Origin: Betaproteobacteria bacterium
GTDB lineage: Bacteria > Pseudomonadota > Gammaproteobacteria > Burkholderiales > Burkholderiaceae
Reading direction: 5' to 3'
DNA: 32,973 nucleotides
Assembly: GCA_009783065.1 (NCBI GenBank)
Contig: WRHV01000011.1
Location: forward strand, 1 to 32,973
Shown here: positions 17,215-26,203 of the stretch, in pieces
Position numbering within the stretch: position 1 is the stretch's first letter
How the letters are laid out: each line of letters begins with the position of its first letter
Made by a program: the position numbers and the translations under genes
Notes under the pieces: generated by a model
What the model was told of the DNA's origin: nothing
Database searches by the model: none
Seen by the model: the letters and a program-made list of their open reading frames with translations, nothing else

Positions 17215-18465
17215 CTAGTGAAGTTGTGGTTCTTTTTCGGCCGATTCCGGCAACTCAGCATGAACCAGTTCAGCATTCATATCGGCAAATAAAGGCGCTC
17301 CGCATTCATCACAAAACTCCATCAGAAAACGTTCCTGATGGTTCTTTTCACATTGAATGCCGAATTCCTCAAGTAAAGCCAGAATCTGGGCAAGCGAACT
17401 TTGTTTATTTTTCTGTGGAGAAAATATTTCCTCGCTTGGCAATACTTGATTCCACGTTTGCCCCACTTCTTCCGTTCCATATACCGGCCAGACAACGCCA
17501 TATAAAATCTGCGAATGATCGTGTAAGGTAAAACCAATACGATATTCTGTAATCGATTCCTGCTGTGGCGTTTCTGTAAAGCCGCCAATAATCACCCGCA
17601 AATCGGTTACAGCAACATCCAATGCATGTGTCAGATAATTGACAGCCGCATGGATGGACGCAGGCCGGATTTGCTGATCCGCTTTTCTGCAGGCATCAAA
17701 GAAAGCATCTGGAAGGGGCAAATCCAGCACACAACCAGGCATCCTATTTGAGAGCAGGGAAAGCGCTTTTTTCTGCCAGTTTTCAAGACATGTTCTGCGG
17801 ATTTCCGTATGCTCATCCATTCTGGATAACATCTGCCAGCGAAATAGCGGTTGTGATAACGGCACAAGCACTGACATAACCAGATAACGGACGTCAGCCA
17901 AAAAAGGCGCTGTTTCCTGACGCTTGAATGAAACGGTTTCAGACTCGCCTAACATGGAATCCGAAAGATTTTTCATGAGCGAAAATACTTCTGTGTGCCA
18001 ATATGGCAACTGATCAATTGAATAGAGCTCAGGAGCCAACGTAAACCGGGCATTTTCAGCAAATATGCATTCAGAAAGCGCCGCATTCAACCCGGCATGT
18101 AACTCCGGAGAGAGTGGCCCGGAAGGGATAACAAAACGGGTCCAGGCCAGGACCGGCGCCACAACCAGTAATACATCGTAATCTATTCCTTCATGCCGTA
18201 CAACACGCGACTCACTCAGTATCTCTACCGTTTCCAGTAATATGCTGTAAGCATCCGGATCGGCTTTGTAAAGAAACTCAATAGCGGCATCCAGTTTATG
18301 CTGTTTTTTCGTTTCAAGCAGTTTCAGGAGCAATATTTCGAGTTTGTTTTCCCAGAAACGCCTTTCAGGGCGACTTGCGGCTCTATTGATCTCCATAGAT
18401 AGGAAAACCAGACGCTGACTATCTGGAAGAAGCTTCGGAAAATCCTTTTTTTCAGGATGGCACAT
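17215..18465 (-). CDS. DUF2863 family protein
   Basis: A 416-residue cytoplasmic protein that I recognise as DUF2863, a family of unknown function seen in Burkholderiales. Recognition rests on the N-terminal helical region (LVFLSMEINRAASRPERRFWENKL), the YDVLLVVAPVLAWTRFVIPSGP segment at about 98-120, the central DLRVIIGGF strand region and the location between moaC and gltX/tRNA-Glu. Near the C-terminus, CDECGAPLF with an earlier Cys/His pair (QCEKNHQ) suggests a small metal-binding knuckle. No signal peptide or membrane helix is present and no catalytic motif stands out. It has its own candidate promoter and is separated from the tRNA operon upstream by a strong terminator. Function unknown. 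Confidence 0.75.
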   Translation of the reverse strand: MCHPEKKDFPKLLPDSQRLVFLSMEINRAASRPERRFWENKLEILLLKLLETKKQHKLDAAIEFLYKADPDAYSILLETVEILSESRVVRHEGIDYDVLLVVAPVLAWTRFVIPSGPLSPELHAGLNAALSECIFAENARFTLAPELYSIDQLPYWHTEVFSLMKNLSDSMLGESETVSFKRQETAPFLADVRYLVMSVLVPLSQPLFRWQMLSRMDEHTEIRRTCLENWQKKALSLLSNRMPGCVLDLPLPDAFFDACRKADQQIRPASIHAAVNYLTHALDVAVTDLRVIIGGFTETPQQESITEYRIGFTLHDHSQILYGVVWPVYGTEEVGQTWNQVLPSEEIFSPQKNKQSSLAQILALLEEFGIQCEKNHQERFLMEFCDECGAPLFADMNAELVHAELPESAEKEPQLH

Positions 18466-18496
18466 GGGAAAAACAGGAAAGATCAGTAAACGAAAT

Positions 18497-18526
18497 ATTG
18501 TAGTAGACTTGCCAGCCCAATAACAA
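18497..18526 (-). promoter_or_regulatory. candidate promoter of the DUF2863 gene
   Basis: On the minus strand, TTGTTA (18526-18521) and TACAAT (18502-18497) are 18 bases apart. Transcription would start near 18490, about 25 bases before the ATG at 18465. It lies just after the tRNA-operon terminator, as expected for an independent gene. Confidence 0.5.
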
Positions 18527-18552
18527 ACTGAAGCAGCGACATTCTGGAAAAT

Positions 18553-18582
18553 AAAAAAGTCTTGCGACGAAAACGCAAGACC
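18553..18582 (-). terminator. rho-independent terminator of the tRNA operon
   Basis: On the minus strand, GTCTTGCG pairs perfectly with CGCAAGAC around a seven-base loop and is followed directly by TTTTTT (18558-18553). It lies 20 bases after the last tRNA-Glu and before the DUF2863 promoter. Confidence 0.8.
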
Positions 18583-18601
18583 GATGGTATTGAAATCACT
18601 T

Positions 18602-18676
18602 TGGCATCCCCAAGGGGATTCGAACCCCTGTTCCCACCGTGAAAGGGTGGTGTCCTAACCCCTAGACGATGGGGAC
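18602..18676 (-). tRNA. tRNA-Glu (TTC), copy 2
   Basis: The reverse complement folds as a 75-nt cloverleaf with encoded CCA. The acceptor arm begins GTCCCCA and pairs with TGGGGAT (a G-U closing pair). The anticodon stem CCACC/GGTGG holds the loop CTTTCAC with anticodon TTC, and the T arm contains GGTTCGAATCC. The sequence appears identical to the copy at 18719-18793. Confidence 0.95.
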
Positions 18677-18718
18677 CTTATAAACCTATCTTTAAAGGAT
18701 AGCATAGTTTGAAAAATC

Positions 18719-18793
18719 TGGCATCCCCAAGGGGATTCGAACCCCTGTTCCCACCGTGAAAGGGTGGTGTCCTAACCCCTAGACGATGGGGAC
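18719..18793 (-). tRNA. tRNA-Glu (TTC), copy 1
   Basis: Same 75-nt cloverleaf as the neighbouring copy, with anticodon TTC and encoded CCA. The two copies are separated by 42 bases and lie in the same orientation, so they are probably cut from one transcript that begins before tRNA-Ala. Confidence 0.95.
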
Positions 18794-18827
18794 CCTTCTT
18801 TTTCAGTTTCAGCCTACTTGCGTAAAC

Positions 18828-18903
<76 letters not shown>

Positions 18904-18916
18904 AAGCAAGACTATA

Positions 18917-18946
18917 ATTATAGCAAAAATTAAAAATTGTTGTAAA
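18917..18946 (-). promoter_or_regulatory. candidate promoter of the tRNA-Ala/Glu/Glu operon
   Basis: On the minus strand, TTTACA (18946-18941) and a perfect TATAAT (18922-18917) are 18 bases apart. The start would fall a few bases before the tRNA-Ala 5' end at 18903, typical for stable RNA genes. Confidence 0.6.
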
Positions 18947-19009
18947 TTTTATGATGCATACGGCTGACTTTTCTGAAAAATAGATAGTGTGTTTTTAGCA
19001 AACGCACTT

Positions 19010-20404
19010 CTATTCCACATAAGGCTGCAACCGTGACAATACGGCATCCCGCCCCAAAAGGGTAATAACCGCATCAATCGAAGGTGTCTGCAACTGTCCT
19101 GTTAAAATCAGTCTTAACGGCATAGCAAGCTGTGGCATTTTTAGTTTGTGCACGGCAAGAACCTCTTTGGTCAAAGCGGAAATCGCTTCCTTGTTCCACT
19201 CAACCGTTTTACAAGCTGTGGCGTAGTCTTTTAATGCCTGTCTGGATTCTGCCGTTAAGTGTTTATCCAACAATGCCGCTTCAGGACGAGGAAGACGATA
19301 AAACAGCATTGCCGCATCCGCCAGTTCATTAATGGTATGCGCACGTTCCTTCAGAAGATCAATGACTTCCAGCAGATTGGGGGCATTTTCAAGTTGCGCT
19401 CCTAATTTGTCCAGGCAGGGACGTACCAGTCTTGCCAATTCTGCATTATCTGTCTGCCGGATGTAATGATTGTTCAGCCATTTTAGTTTTTCAGGATTGA
19501 ATTGGGCAGCCGAACGCGACATATGGTCAAAGTTAAACCATTCGCAAAACTGCTCTCTGGAAAAGATTTCATCATCACCGTGACTCCATCCCAACCTGGC
19601 AAGATAATTGATCATGGCGTCAGACAAATACCCTTCCTCCGGGTATTCCATTACTGATACCGCTCCATGACGTTTTGACAGCTTTTCACCATCGTCACCC
19701 AAAATCATGGGAATATGGGCATACAGCGGCAAAGGTGCATTAAGCGCCTTTAGGATATTGATTTGCCTGGGAGTATTGTTGACATGGTCATCACCCCGGA
19801 TCACATGAGTAATACGCATATCCCAGTCATCAACCACAACACAAAAGTTATAGGTGGGCGTGCCATCCTGCCGTGCAATGATCAGATCATCCAATTCCTG
19901 GTTGGAAATGGCAATCGTGCCTTTTACTTGATCTTCCCAGCTGACGACACCTTCCAATGGATTTTTAAACCGTACGACAGGCTTGCGTCCTTCCGGAATA
20001 GACGGCAGCGTCTTTCCCGGTTCAGGTCGCCAGGTACCATCATAACGGGTATGTTCTCCGGCTGCCCGCTGCCGCTCACGCATGGCATCCAGTTCTTCCG
20101 GTGAACAATAACAGTAATATGCCGTACCATCCTTAAGCATCTGGGCAATAACCTCACGGTATCGTTCCATATGCTGCATTTGATAAAAAGGTCCTTCATC
20201 ATAATCAAGACCAAGCCATTTCATACCGTCAAGAATGGCCTGCACGGCCTCAGGTGTAGAACGTTCCACGTCCGTATCTTCGATGCGAAGAATAAACTCA
20301 CCGCCAAAATGACGGGCATATGCCCAGGAAAATAAAGCTGTACGCGCGCCGCCCAGATGGAGAAAACCAGTAGGACTAGGTGCAAAACGGGTTCGAACTT
20401 TCAT
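19010..20404 (-). CDS. gltX: glutamyl-tRNA synthetase
   Basis: A 464-residue class I aminoacyl-tRNA synthetase that charges tRNA-Glu. The start [20 protein letters not shown] contains the HIGH-equivalent (HLGG), [10 protein letters not shown] follows, and the KMSKS-equivalent reads [12 protein letters not shown] near residue 241. The C-terminal third is the helical anticodon-binding region. The two tRNA-Glu genes it uses lie just downstream on the same strand, though with a separate promoter. CDS length matches discriminating and non-discriminating GltX alike; sequence alone does not tell whether it also charges tRNA-Gln. The ATG at 20404 matches family N-termini ([13 protein letters not shown]). 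It is upstream-insulated from the transporter gene by a strong terminator. Confidence 0.95.
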   Translation of the reverse strand: MKVRTRFAPSPTGFLHLGGARTALFSWAYARHFGGEFILRIEDTDVERSTPEAVQAILDGMKWLGLDYDEGPFYQMQHMERYREVIAQMLKDGTAYYCYCSPEELDAMRERQRAAGEHTRYDGTWRPEPGKTLPSIPEGRKPVVRFKNPLEGVVSWEDQVKGTIAISNQELDDLIIARQDGTPTYNFCVVVDDWDMRITHVIRGDDHVNNTPRQINILKALNAPLPLYAHIPMILGDDGEKLSKRHGAVSVMEYPEEGYLSDAMINYLARLGWSHGDDEIFSREQFCEWFNFDHMSRSAAQFNPEKLKWLNNHYIRQTDNAELARLVRPCLDKLGAQLENAPNLLEVIDLLKERAHTINELADAAMLFYRLPRPEAALLDKHLTAESRQALKDYATACKTVEWNKEAISALTKEVLAVHKLKMPQLAMPLRLILTGQLQTPSIDAVITLLGRDAVLSRLQPYVE

Positions 20405-20503
20405 GCTGAAAATGGAATATAAATTTTAAGGAATCTGTATATTGTACCGCGCCCTATCCGGATAAGGCTCATCCCACTCTATTTCAAATCAGAAATATGC
20501 CAG

Positions 20504-20547
20504 AAAAAAAGCCGCCGCTGCAACTTTCGTTGCGCGGACGGCTTTTT
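20504..20547 (-). terminator. strong rho-independent terminator of the OFA transporter gene
   Basis: On the minus strand, AAAAAGCCG, CCGC and GCAAC pair with GTTGC, GCGG and CGGCTTTTTTT around a GAAA loop, with two small interruptions. It lies 31 bases after the transporter stop and about 100 bases before gltX. The GC-rich stem, tetraloop and T7 tail make it one of the clearest terminators in the window. Confidence 0.85.
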
Positions 20548-20577
20548 ATAAATTCAGCAAATAAATTTGCCGCGGTA

Positions 20578-22245
20578 TTACATGAACATCTTCATGGTTT
20601 GCAGCACTGTCTGCCAGATGCCATAAGCCAGCGGAATACCGACGACCAACCAAGCCATAATCAGGGCACCAGCTGACGTCGGTTTGGATGAAGGTAACGC
20701 ACCGGACTCTTGCGCATGGGCAATTTTTTCTTCCAGCGCATGACGGGCCGCAGCAACCTCTTCAGTCGTCATGTAATACTTGCTGTTAACCGGACGGATC
20801 AGGACGGCACAAACGAAACCGACTATCAGGAAAGCCGCCATGATATACAGCGTTACGCTATAGGCTTGCGCGCGCGGCACACCGGCGTTGATCTGCATGT
20901 CACGGATAACGTTAATGAGCAACGGACTCAGCAGACCTGCGCAAGACCATGCTGTCAGGAGACGACCGTGGATGGCGCCAACGAACTGGGTGCCGAAAAG
21001 ATCAGCCAGATAAGCCGGAATCGTTGCAAAGCCGCCGCCATAGAAGGTCAGACAAATACAAACTGCCAACAGGAACAGAATCAGATTCAATGAAGAAGCC
21101 AGTGTCGGAATGGTGGCATACAGAAGGGCGCCGACAAGGAAGAATACATAATAGGTGTTTTTGCGCCCCAGGAAATCCGACAGCGATGCCCAGAAGAGAC
21201 GACCGCCAATGTTAAACAGGGAAAGCAGACCGGTAAAACCGGCGGCAATCACGGCAACCTGACCTTTTTGCACATCCGTCAACTGGTCGAAAGGAACGCC
21301 AGGCAGATTAATGAGATTGCCTGCAAATACTTCCTGCAGAAGAGGTGATGCCATGGAAATGACGCCAATACCCGCCGAAACATTCAGGAACAACATACCC
21401 CAGCAGAACCAGAATTGCGGCGTTGCCATGGAACGGTTGGTTCCAACGTTGAAATCACTGGCGGCAATCAGGCCACCGTGACCGTCATCGACCATATTGC
21501 CCGTGTTCTTGGGCACATAGCCTTTTGGCATGTAACCCGGCGGAGAAACGCGAATGGAAAAGGCGCCTGCCATCATGAAAGCGCAATAAATAATCGCCAG
21601 CGTCAGGAATGTCTGCCACAAACCGGTCGTGGTCGGCGTAGCATAAAAGTTCATGAATGCCTGCGCCATAGGTGCGCCAACCATTGCGCCGCCGCCAAAA
21701 CCGCCGACAGCGAAACCAGTAGACATACCCACACGATCCGGGAACCACTTGATCAGTGTAGAAACTGGCGTAATGTAACCCAGGCCCAAACCGATGCCGC
21801 CAATAACAGCGCCAACCCAGGCGAGCCACAACTGGTGAGTATACATGGCAAGAGAAGCCAGCAGGAAGAAACTGACAAACAAGACGCAGGAGGCCATACC
21901 GCATTTGCGCGGACCGACATGCTCAAGCCAGTTGCCTAAAATAGCGGTAGTCGTGCCCAGCATGAAGAACAGAATAGCGAAAATAACGCTGCACATCACT
22001 ACCTTCCAGTCACAACTGGTGGTAAAGAGCTGCGCAAAAATACTCATGTCAGACGGGCAATTCAGAGGCTTACCAAGGCCCTGGCCCAAACCGATGATGC
22101 GGGACATCGGCAGCCAGAAAACGGACATACCATAACCCATGCCAACGCAAAGGTGGATCATCAATGCGGATGCAGGTACCATCCATCGATTAAATCCTTC
22201 CCCTGCAACAGTATATTCCTTATTTAGGAATTTTAACGAAGCCAT
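20578..22245 (-). CDS. OFA-family (oxalate:formate antiporter-like) MFS transporter
   Basis: A 555-residue inner-membrane transporter of the major facilitator superfamily, OFA branch. It has 12 core helices, a long TM1-TM2 loop (about 47-80), a long central loop (about 232-272) and an extra C-terminal helix (about 524-546) after a charged linker. The TM8 segment GGRLFWASLSDFLGR keeps an arginine (R349) that aligns by eye with the substrate arginine R272 of Oxalobacter OxlT. At the place of OxlT K355 in TM11, this protein reads GRLLTAWSCAG, with a tryptophan (W433). OxlT is about 418 residues, so this is a different, longer member, and its substrate (formate, another small carboxylate or oxalate) is open. 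A strong Shine-Dalgarno (TAGGAG) precedes ATG 22245, and codon use looks like that of a highly expressed gene. Confidence 0.85.
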   Translation of the reverse strand: MASLKFLNKEYTVAGEGFNRWMVPASALMIHLCVGMGYGMSVFWLPMSRIIGLGQGLGKPLNCPSDMSIFAQLFTTSCDWKVVMCSVIFAILFFMLGTTTAILGNWLEHVGPRKCGMASCVLFVSFFLLASLAMYTHQLWLAWVGAVIGGIGLGLGYITPVSTLIKWFPDRVGMSTGFAVGGFGGGAMVGAPMAQAFMNFYATPTTTGLWQTFLTLAIIYCAFMMAGAFSIRVSPPGYMPKGYVPKNTGNMVDDGHGGLIAASDFNVGTNRSMATPQFWFCWGMLFLNVSAGIGVISMASPLLQEVFAGNLINLPGVPFDQLTDVQKGQVAVIAAGFTGLLSLFNIGGRLFWASLSDFLGRKNTYYVFFLVGALLYATIPTLASSLNLILFLLAVCICLTFYGGGFATIPAYLADLFGTQFVGAIHGRLLTAWSCAGLLSPLLINVIRDMQINAGVPRAQAYSVTLYIMAAFLIVGFVCAVLIRPVNSKYYMTTEEVAAARHALEEKIAHAQESGALPSSKPTSAGALIMAWLVVGIPLAYGIWQTVLQTMKMFM

Positions 22246-22286
22246 ACTATTACTCTCCTAAGGTCGAAAAACGAAAACAATACTGC

Positions 22287-22309
22287 ATATGTGAGTGCAA
22301 TTCACATAT
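22287..22309. promoter_or_regulatory. inverted repeat ATATGTGA-N7-TCACATAT, candidate operator
   Basis: Two perfect 8-base arms separated by 7 bases lie 41 bases upstream of the transporter start and inside the gap shared with the divergent regulator. The TGTGA/TCACA core resembles a CRP site but has 7 rather than 6 central bases. It may be the operator of the divergent regulator. Confidence 0.5.
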
Positions 22310-22315
22310 TTTTAA

Positions 22316-22333
22316 CATGCGCAAAAACGCATG
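22316..22333. promoter_or_regulatory. inverted repeat CATGCG-N6-CGCATG
   Basis: Perfect 6-base arms around CAAAAA, six bases from the first dyad. Both lie between the divergent transporter and regulator genes and may form a compound control site. Confidence 0.4.
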
Positions 22334-22439
22334 CCAGAAAAAAAATCCTTTTTAACGCTGGTCATAATAACACTGCTATTTTTTATCGGCTATAGGCAAT
22401 TTTTTGCATAATTGTTTCATATGTCAGTTAAAATATCGT

Positions 22440-23522
22440 ATGTATAAAGTTTCAATTGAACCTCACTGGCGTATCGCCTTCGGCAAAAAACCACCAATAG
22501 ATACGGCTTTACTGTTGCGTTTGTTAACAGTCATTCACACCGAGGGCGCGATCTTGCAGGCTGCAAAAATTCTTGGACTGTCATATAGACATGCCTGGGG
22601 ACTGTTGCGCGAAGCAGAAAATATTTTTGGCGCCCCCTTGCTTCAAAAGCACAGGGGACGCGGCACGACGCTAACCCGGCTTGGCACAACCCTGTTATGG
22701 GCCGACAGGCGGATTAATGCCCGTCTTTCCCCCACGCTGGAGAGCCTCTCATCCGAACTGGAACGAGAACTCAGCCGAAGCATTTCCGATTCTACCAGTC
22801 CGGTCCGCCTTTATGCCAGTTACGGATTTGCCGTCGCTGCCTTGATGAAGCGTATTAATGAAATAGAGCTGCCGGTCGAGTTACGCTATTTAAATAGCAT
22901 GGAATCCATTGCTGCTTTTTCACAAAAAGAATGCGAACTGGCTGGTTTTCATGTACCGATTGGCGCGTTTGAAACGGAAACCGTCCAGCTGTTTATGCAA
23001 TATCTCTGTCCTAAAAGGCATCAATTGATTCATCTGGCACATTTGAAACAAGGATTGCTCGTTGCGCCGAACAATCCTAAAAAAATCAGAGAACTAGAGG
23101 ACATCACGCGATCAGGCGTTCGCTTCGTCAACCGTCAGACGGGTTCCGGTACGCGCCGCACGCTGGAACTGCTCCTGGAAAAAAACAATATTCCCCATCA
23201 CGCCATCAATGGTTTTGAAATCGCCGAATTCACCCACGCTGCCGTTGCCGCCTATATCGCCAGCAACATGGCCGATGTCGGTTTTGGCGTTGAAACCGCC
23301 GCGCGTCATTTTGGCTTGGATTTTGTTCCTCTAATGCAGGAACGCTACTTTTTTGCCGTTTGCAAACATGAGTGGCAAAACGCGCCGATAAATGACGTAT
23401 TGAACATCATGCGAAGTGAGGATTTTAAGCAGCATGTTAATGAGTTGGGAGGCTACGATGCAAAAGATGCTGGACAGGTGCTGAGTTTGAAAGAAGCGTT
23501 TGGCGCTTCTGTTTCTGCATAG
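22440..23522 (+). CDS. one-component regulator: ModE/LysR-like HTH plus PBP-like domain
   Basis: A 360-residue transcription factor. Residues 20-85 resemble the winged HTH of ModE and LysR proteins: a helix ending TVIHTEGAILQAAKILGLSYRHAWGLLREAE, then a wing GRGTTLTRLG. Residues from about 110 to 335 resemble a type-2 periplasmic-binding-protein fold of the PF12727 kind, including RQTGSGTRRTLELLL (around residue 234) and a VAAYIASNMADVGFGVE segment. The binding-protein part probably senses a small ligand. I see no TOBE (molybdate-binding) domain. It is divergent from the OFA transporter, and two dyads lie between them, so it probably controls that gene and itself. The frame opens at a TTG at 22404; I prefer ATG 22440 (MYKVSIEPHWRIAFG), although its ribosome site is weak. 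The ligand is unknown. Confidence 0.8.
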   Translation: MYKVSIEPHWRIAFGKKPPIDTALLLRLLTVIHTEGAILQAAKILGLSYRHAWGLLREAENIFGAPLLQKHRGRGTTLTRLGTTLLWADRRINARLSPTLESLSSELERELSRSISDSTSPVRLYASYGFAVAALMKRINEIELPVELRYLNSMESIAAFSQKECELAGFHVPIGAFETETVQLFMQYLCPKRHQLIHLAHLKQGLLVAPNNPKKIRELEDITRSGVRFVNRQTGSGTRRTLELLLEKNNIPHHAINGFEIAEFTHAAVAAYIASNMADVGFGVETAARHFGLDFVPLMQERYFFAVCKHEWQNAPINDVLNIMRSEDFKQHVNELGGYDAKDAGQVLSLKEAFGASVSA

Positions 23523-23787
23523 ACTCCGGATTTTCCACGATGGCCAGTCCAAACCGGCTATTCCTATTTCCGGTGCTTTGCAAGATCTTCACGGCAAAAC
23601 GATCGTTTGTGTTGGCACCGATTATCCCTGATAGTACTTATTAATGAATGCCGCAGTAACGTGTCCCTTTCTCCCTCATTTAGATAAATGCAAGGTTTGA
23701 CGCCATTGCCAAAGGCATCGCAAAACCTTATGTTTTAGATTTTATTACACTGTTACAATATTCCATTCATCGTTTTTTTAAATTGCC

Positions 23788-25872
23788 ATGTCACGAAAAC
23801 TGTTTGTTACTACTGCACTCCCCTATGCTAATGCTCCGTTTCATATCGGGCACATTATGGAATATATTCAGGCTGATATTTGGGTCCGTTTCCAACGCAT
23901 GCAGAAAGATAATGGCAACCAGCGCGAAGTTCACTTTGTTTGCGCGGACGATGTTCACGGCGCGCCGATCATGATTGCCGCTGAAAAAGCGGGAAAAACA
24001 CCCCAGGAATTTGTGCAGGAAATTGCGGCTAACCGCCAGAAACCGCTGGATGGTTTTCATATCCATTTCGACAATTGGGATTCGACAGACAGCCCGGAAA
24101 ATCACGAACTGTCACGTGAAATCTATCAAAACCTGAAAGCGCGCGGGTTAATCGAAAAAAGAATGATTGAACAATTCTTTGACCCGGTTAAGGAAATGTT
24201 TCTGCCTGATCGCTATATTAAGGGGGAATGTCCAAAATGCGGAGCAAAGGATCAAAATGGAGATTCATGCGAAGTTTGCAGTTCGGTCTATGCCCCGACC
24301 GATCTGAAAGAACCTTATTCCATATTGAGCGGTGTTGCACCCGTTCTCAAATCCTCGGAACATTTTTTCTTCCGGCTTTCTGATCCGCAATGTGTTGCGT
24401 TTTTACGTGAGTGGGCGCTCGGCAATGTAAACGGGCATCCCCGTTTGCAATCCGAAGTTGCCAACAAGGCAAAAGAATGGCTGGAAGACAAGGATGGCGA
24501 AGTTGGCGGCCTTTCCGACTGGGATATCAGCCGCGACGCGCCCTATTTCGGCATTGAAATCCCTGATGCTCCCGGCAAGTATTTTTACGTCTGGCTGGAT
24601 GCGCCAGTCGGTTATCTGGCATCCCTGAAAAATTATTTTAGAAAAATCGGTCGCGATTTTGATGCTTTCCTGGCAGATACGGAAACCGAACAGATTCATT
24701 TCATTGGCAAGGACATCATTTATTTCCATACTTTATTTTGGCCGGCCATGCTGCATTTTTCGGGTAAAAAAGTACCGGATCATGTTTTTGTGCATGGTTT
24801 TATTACTGTTTCGGGCGAAAAAATGTCCAAATCGCGCGGTACAGGCATTTCCCCGATTCGCTATCTTGATATCGGGATGAATCCTGAATGGCTGCGTTAC
24901 TACATTGCCGCCAAGCTGAATTCCCACGTTGAAGATGTCGATTTCACGGCTGAAGATTTCATGGCGCGCGTCAATGCAGACCTGATTGGAAAATATGTCA
25001 ACATCGCCAGCCGGGCTGCGGGATTCATCACCAAAAAATTTGAAGGCCGCATTGATCTCGGCACGCAGGAGGCTGGTGATTCGCTGCTAAACCAGCTTCG
25101 CGCCGGTTCGGACGAAATTGCCGGCCTGTATGAAGCGCGCGAATACAGCCGGGCTCTCAGACAAATCATGCACTATGCCGATATGGTCAACGCTTATGTG
25201 GATGAACACAAGCCATGGGTACTGGCTAAGGAACCGGCACAGGAAACGCTTTTGCATGAAGTATGCAGCCAACTGCTGGAAGCATTCCGGATTTTGACGA
25301 TATATCTGAAACCGATTTTGCCGGCATTAGCAGAAAAAGTGGAAAAATTCCTGAATCTTCCTCCGATGCAATGGTCCGACATCCTCATACCCATGGAAAA
25401 CAGCCATACCATCCACGCTTATGAACATCTCATGCAACGCGTTGAAAAAAAACTATTGGATGATCTGGTAGAGACAACAGAGCTGGCACCAGCCGGCGAG
25501 AAAACCGGTGACATAACCCCTTCCATCGAAGCGATTGCTCCGGAAATCACCATTGACGATTTTGCAAAAATCGACCTGCGTATTGCAAAGATTGTCGAAT
25601 GCAGCCTGGTTGAGAGCGCGGATAAATTATTGCAACTCTCCCTGGATGTCGGTGAAGGCCATCTGCGCAATGTTTTTGCCGGTATCCGTTCGGCTTACCA
25701 ACCTGATGAGCTTATCGGCAAAATGACTGTCATGGTTGCCAACCTGGCGCCTCGAAAAATGAAGTTCGGTATTTCAGAAGGCATGGTACTGGCCGCTTCG
25801 AACCAATCCGATTCAGGCATCTATATCCTGCAGCCCTGGCCCGGTGCGATACCAGGCATGCGTATACGATAA
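23788..25872 (+). CDS. metG: methionyl-tRNA synthetase
   Basis: A 694-residue class I synthetase that charges initiator and elongator tRNA-Met. The HIGH motif is at residues 19-22 ([11 protein letters not shown]). A zinc knuckle [17 protein letters not shown] lies near 148-164, and [10 protein letters not shown] begins near residue 345. The helical anticodon-binding domain follows, and a C-terminal OB-fold tRNA-binding domain (about 590-694, with [12 protein letters not shown] and [15 protein letters not shown]) serves dimerisation and tRNA binding. Length and domain order match the long proteobacterial form. The start at ATG 23788 fits [16 protein letters not shown] but lacks a clear ribosome site. 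It is followed by the DUF3460 gene and scpA, an order typical of Burkholderiales. Confidence 0.95.
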   Translation: MSRKLFVTTALPYANAPFHIGHIMEYIQADIWVRFQRMQKDNGNQREVHFVCADDVHGAPIMIAAEKAGKTPQEFVQEIAANRQKPLDGFHIHFDNWDSTDSPENHELSREIYQNLKARGLIEKRMIEQFFDPVKEMFLPDRYIKGECPKCGAKDQNGDSCEVCSSVYAPTDLKEPYSILSGVAPVLKSSEHFFFRLSDPQCVAFLREWALGNVNGHPRLQSEVANKAKEWLEDKDGEVGGLSDWDISRDAPYFGIEIPDAPGKYFYVWLDAPVGYLASLKNYFRKIGRDFDAFLADTETEQIHFIGKDIIYFHTLFWPAMLHFSGKKVPDHVFVHGFITVSGEKMSKSRGTGISPIRYLDIGMNPEWLRYYIAAKLNSHVEDVDFTAEDFMARVNADLIGKYVNIASRAAGFITKKFEGRIDLGTQEAGDSLLNQLRAGSDEIAGLYEAREYSRALRQIMHYADMVNAYVDEHKPWVLAKEPAQETLLHEVCSQLLEAFRILTIYLKPILPALAEKVEKFLNLPPMQWSDILIPMENSHTIHAYEHLMQRVEKKLLDDLVETTELAPAGEKTGDITPSIEAIAPEITIDDFAKIDLRIAKIVECSLVESADKLLQLSLDVGEGHLRNVFAGIRSAYQPDELIGKMTVMVANLAPRKMKFGISEGMVLAASNQSDSGIYILQPWPGAIPGMRIR

Positions 25873-25985
25873 AAAGCTGCCATGAAGGCAAGATGCTCTT
25901 AACGACGCGATTTATCATGCGTATGGCGTGATATGTAAGGCTTGGTTTTTGCAGCAGGTTAAAATACGCAAAACAAGGAATGGGT

Positions 25986-26186
25986 ATGAAATTTTTCTGG
26001 CGACAACCTGCTTACCAATCCGAACTGGATTGTCTTTTGCAACAACTGGCAAAAGACGACTCCGCGTTGCCCGCTAAAAAGGAAGCCGGATTGAAGCGGT
26101 TGTGGGATAAGGAACCGTTTAATCCGGATGAATATACCCGAAATAAGCAATCGCTTCTGATGCAACCGCCCAATCCCTACCGCTAA
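25986..26186 (+). CDS. DUF3460 family small protein
   Basis: A 66-residue protein matching DUF3460 as I know it: an N-terminal aromatic stretch, a helix YQSELDCLLQQLAKDD, then KKEAGLKRLWDKEPFNPDEYTR and an ending in a Pro-Tyr motif (NPYR). Members are short, lack a known function, and lie between metG and scpA in Burkholderiales. AAGGA at 25976-25980 fits ATG 25986 with a 5-base spacer; an in-frame ATG at 25980 overlaps that site and is less likely. It ends 17 bases before scpA, so co-transcription is likely. Confidence 0.75.
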   Translation: MKFFWRQPAYQSELDCLLQQLAKDDSALPAKKEAGLKRLWDKEPFNPDEYTRNKQSLLMQPPNPYR

Positions 26187-26203
26187 AATTTCATTTGTCA
26201 GAT

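Noticed and set aside
21415..21939. 174-codon + frame antisense to the OFA transporter
   Set aside because: It is a mirror of strongly biased codons of the transporter; its composition (Arg, His, Asn-rich) is not protein-like.
22287..22309. CRP or FNR binding site
   Set aside because: TGTGA-N7-TCACA has one base too many for CRP, and it is not the TTGAT-N4-ATCAA of FNR. Kept only as an unspecified dyad.
22316..22345. Sigma-54-like promoter on the minus strand upstream of the transporter (TGGCA...TTGC)
   Set aside because: The GG and GC elements are one base too far apart for the strict sigma-54 spacing.
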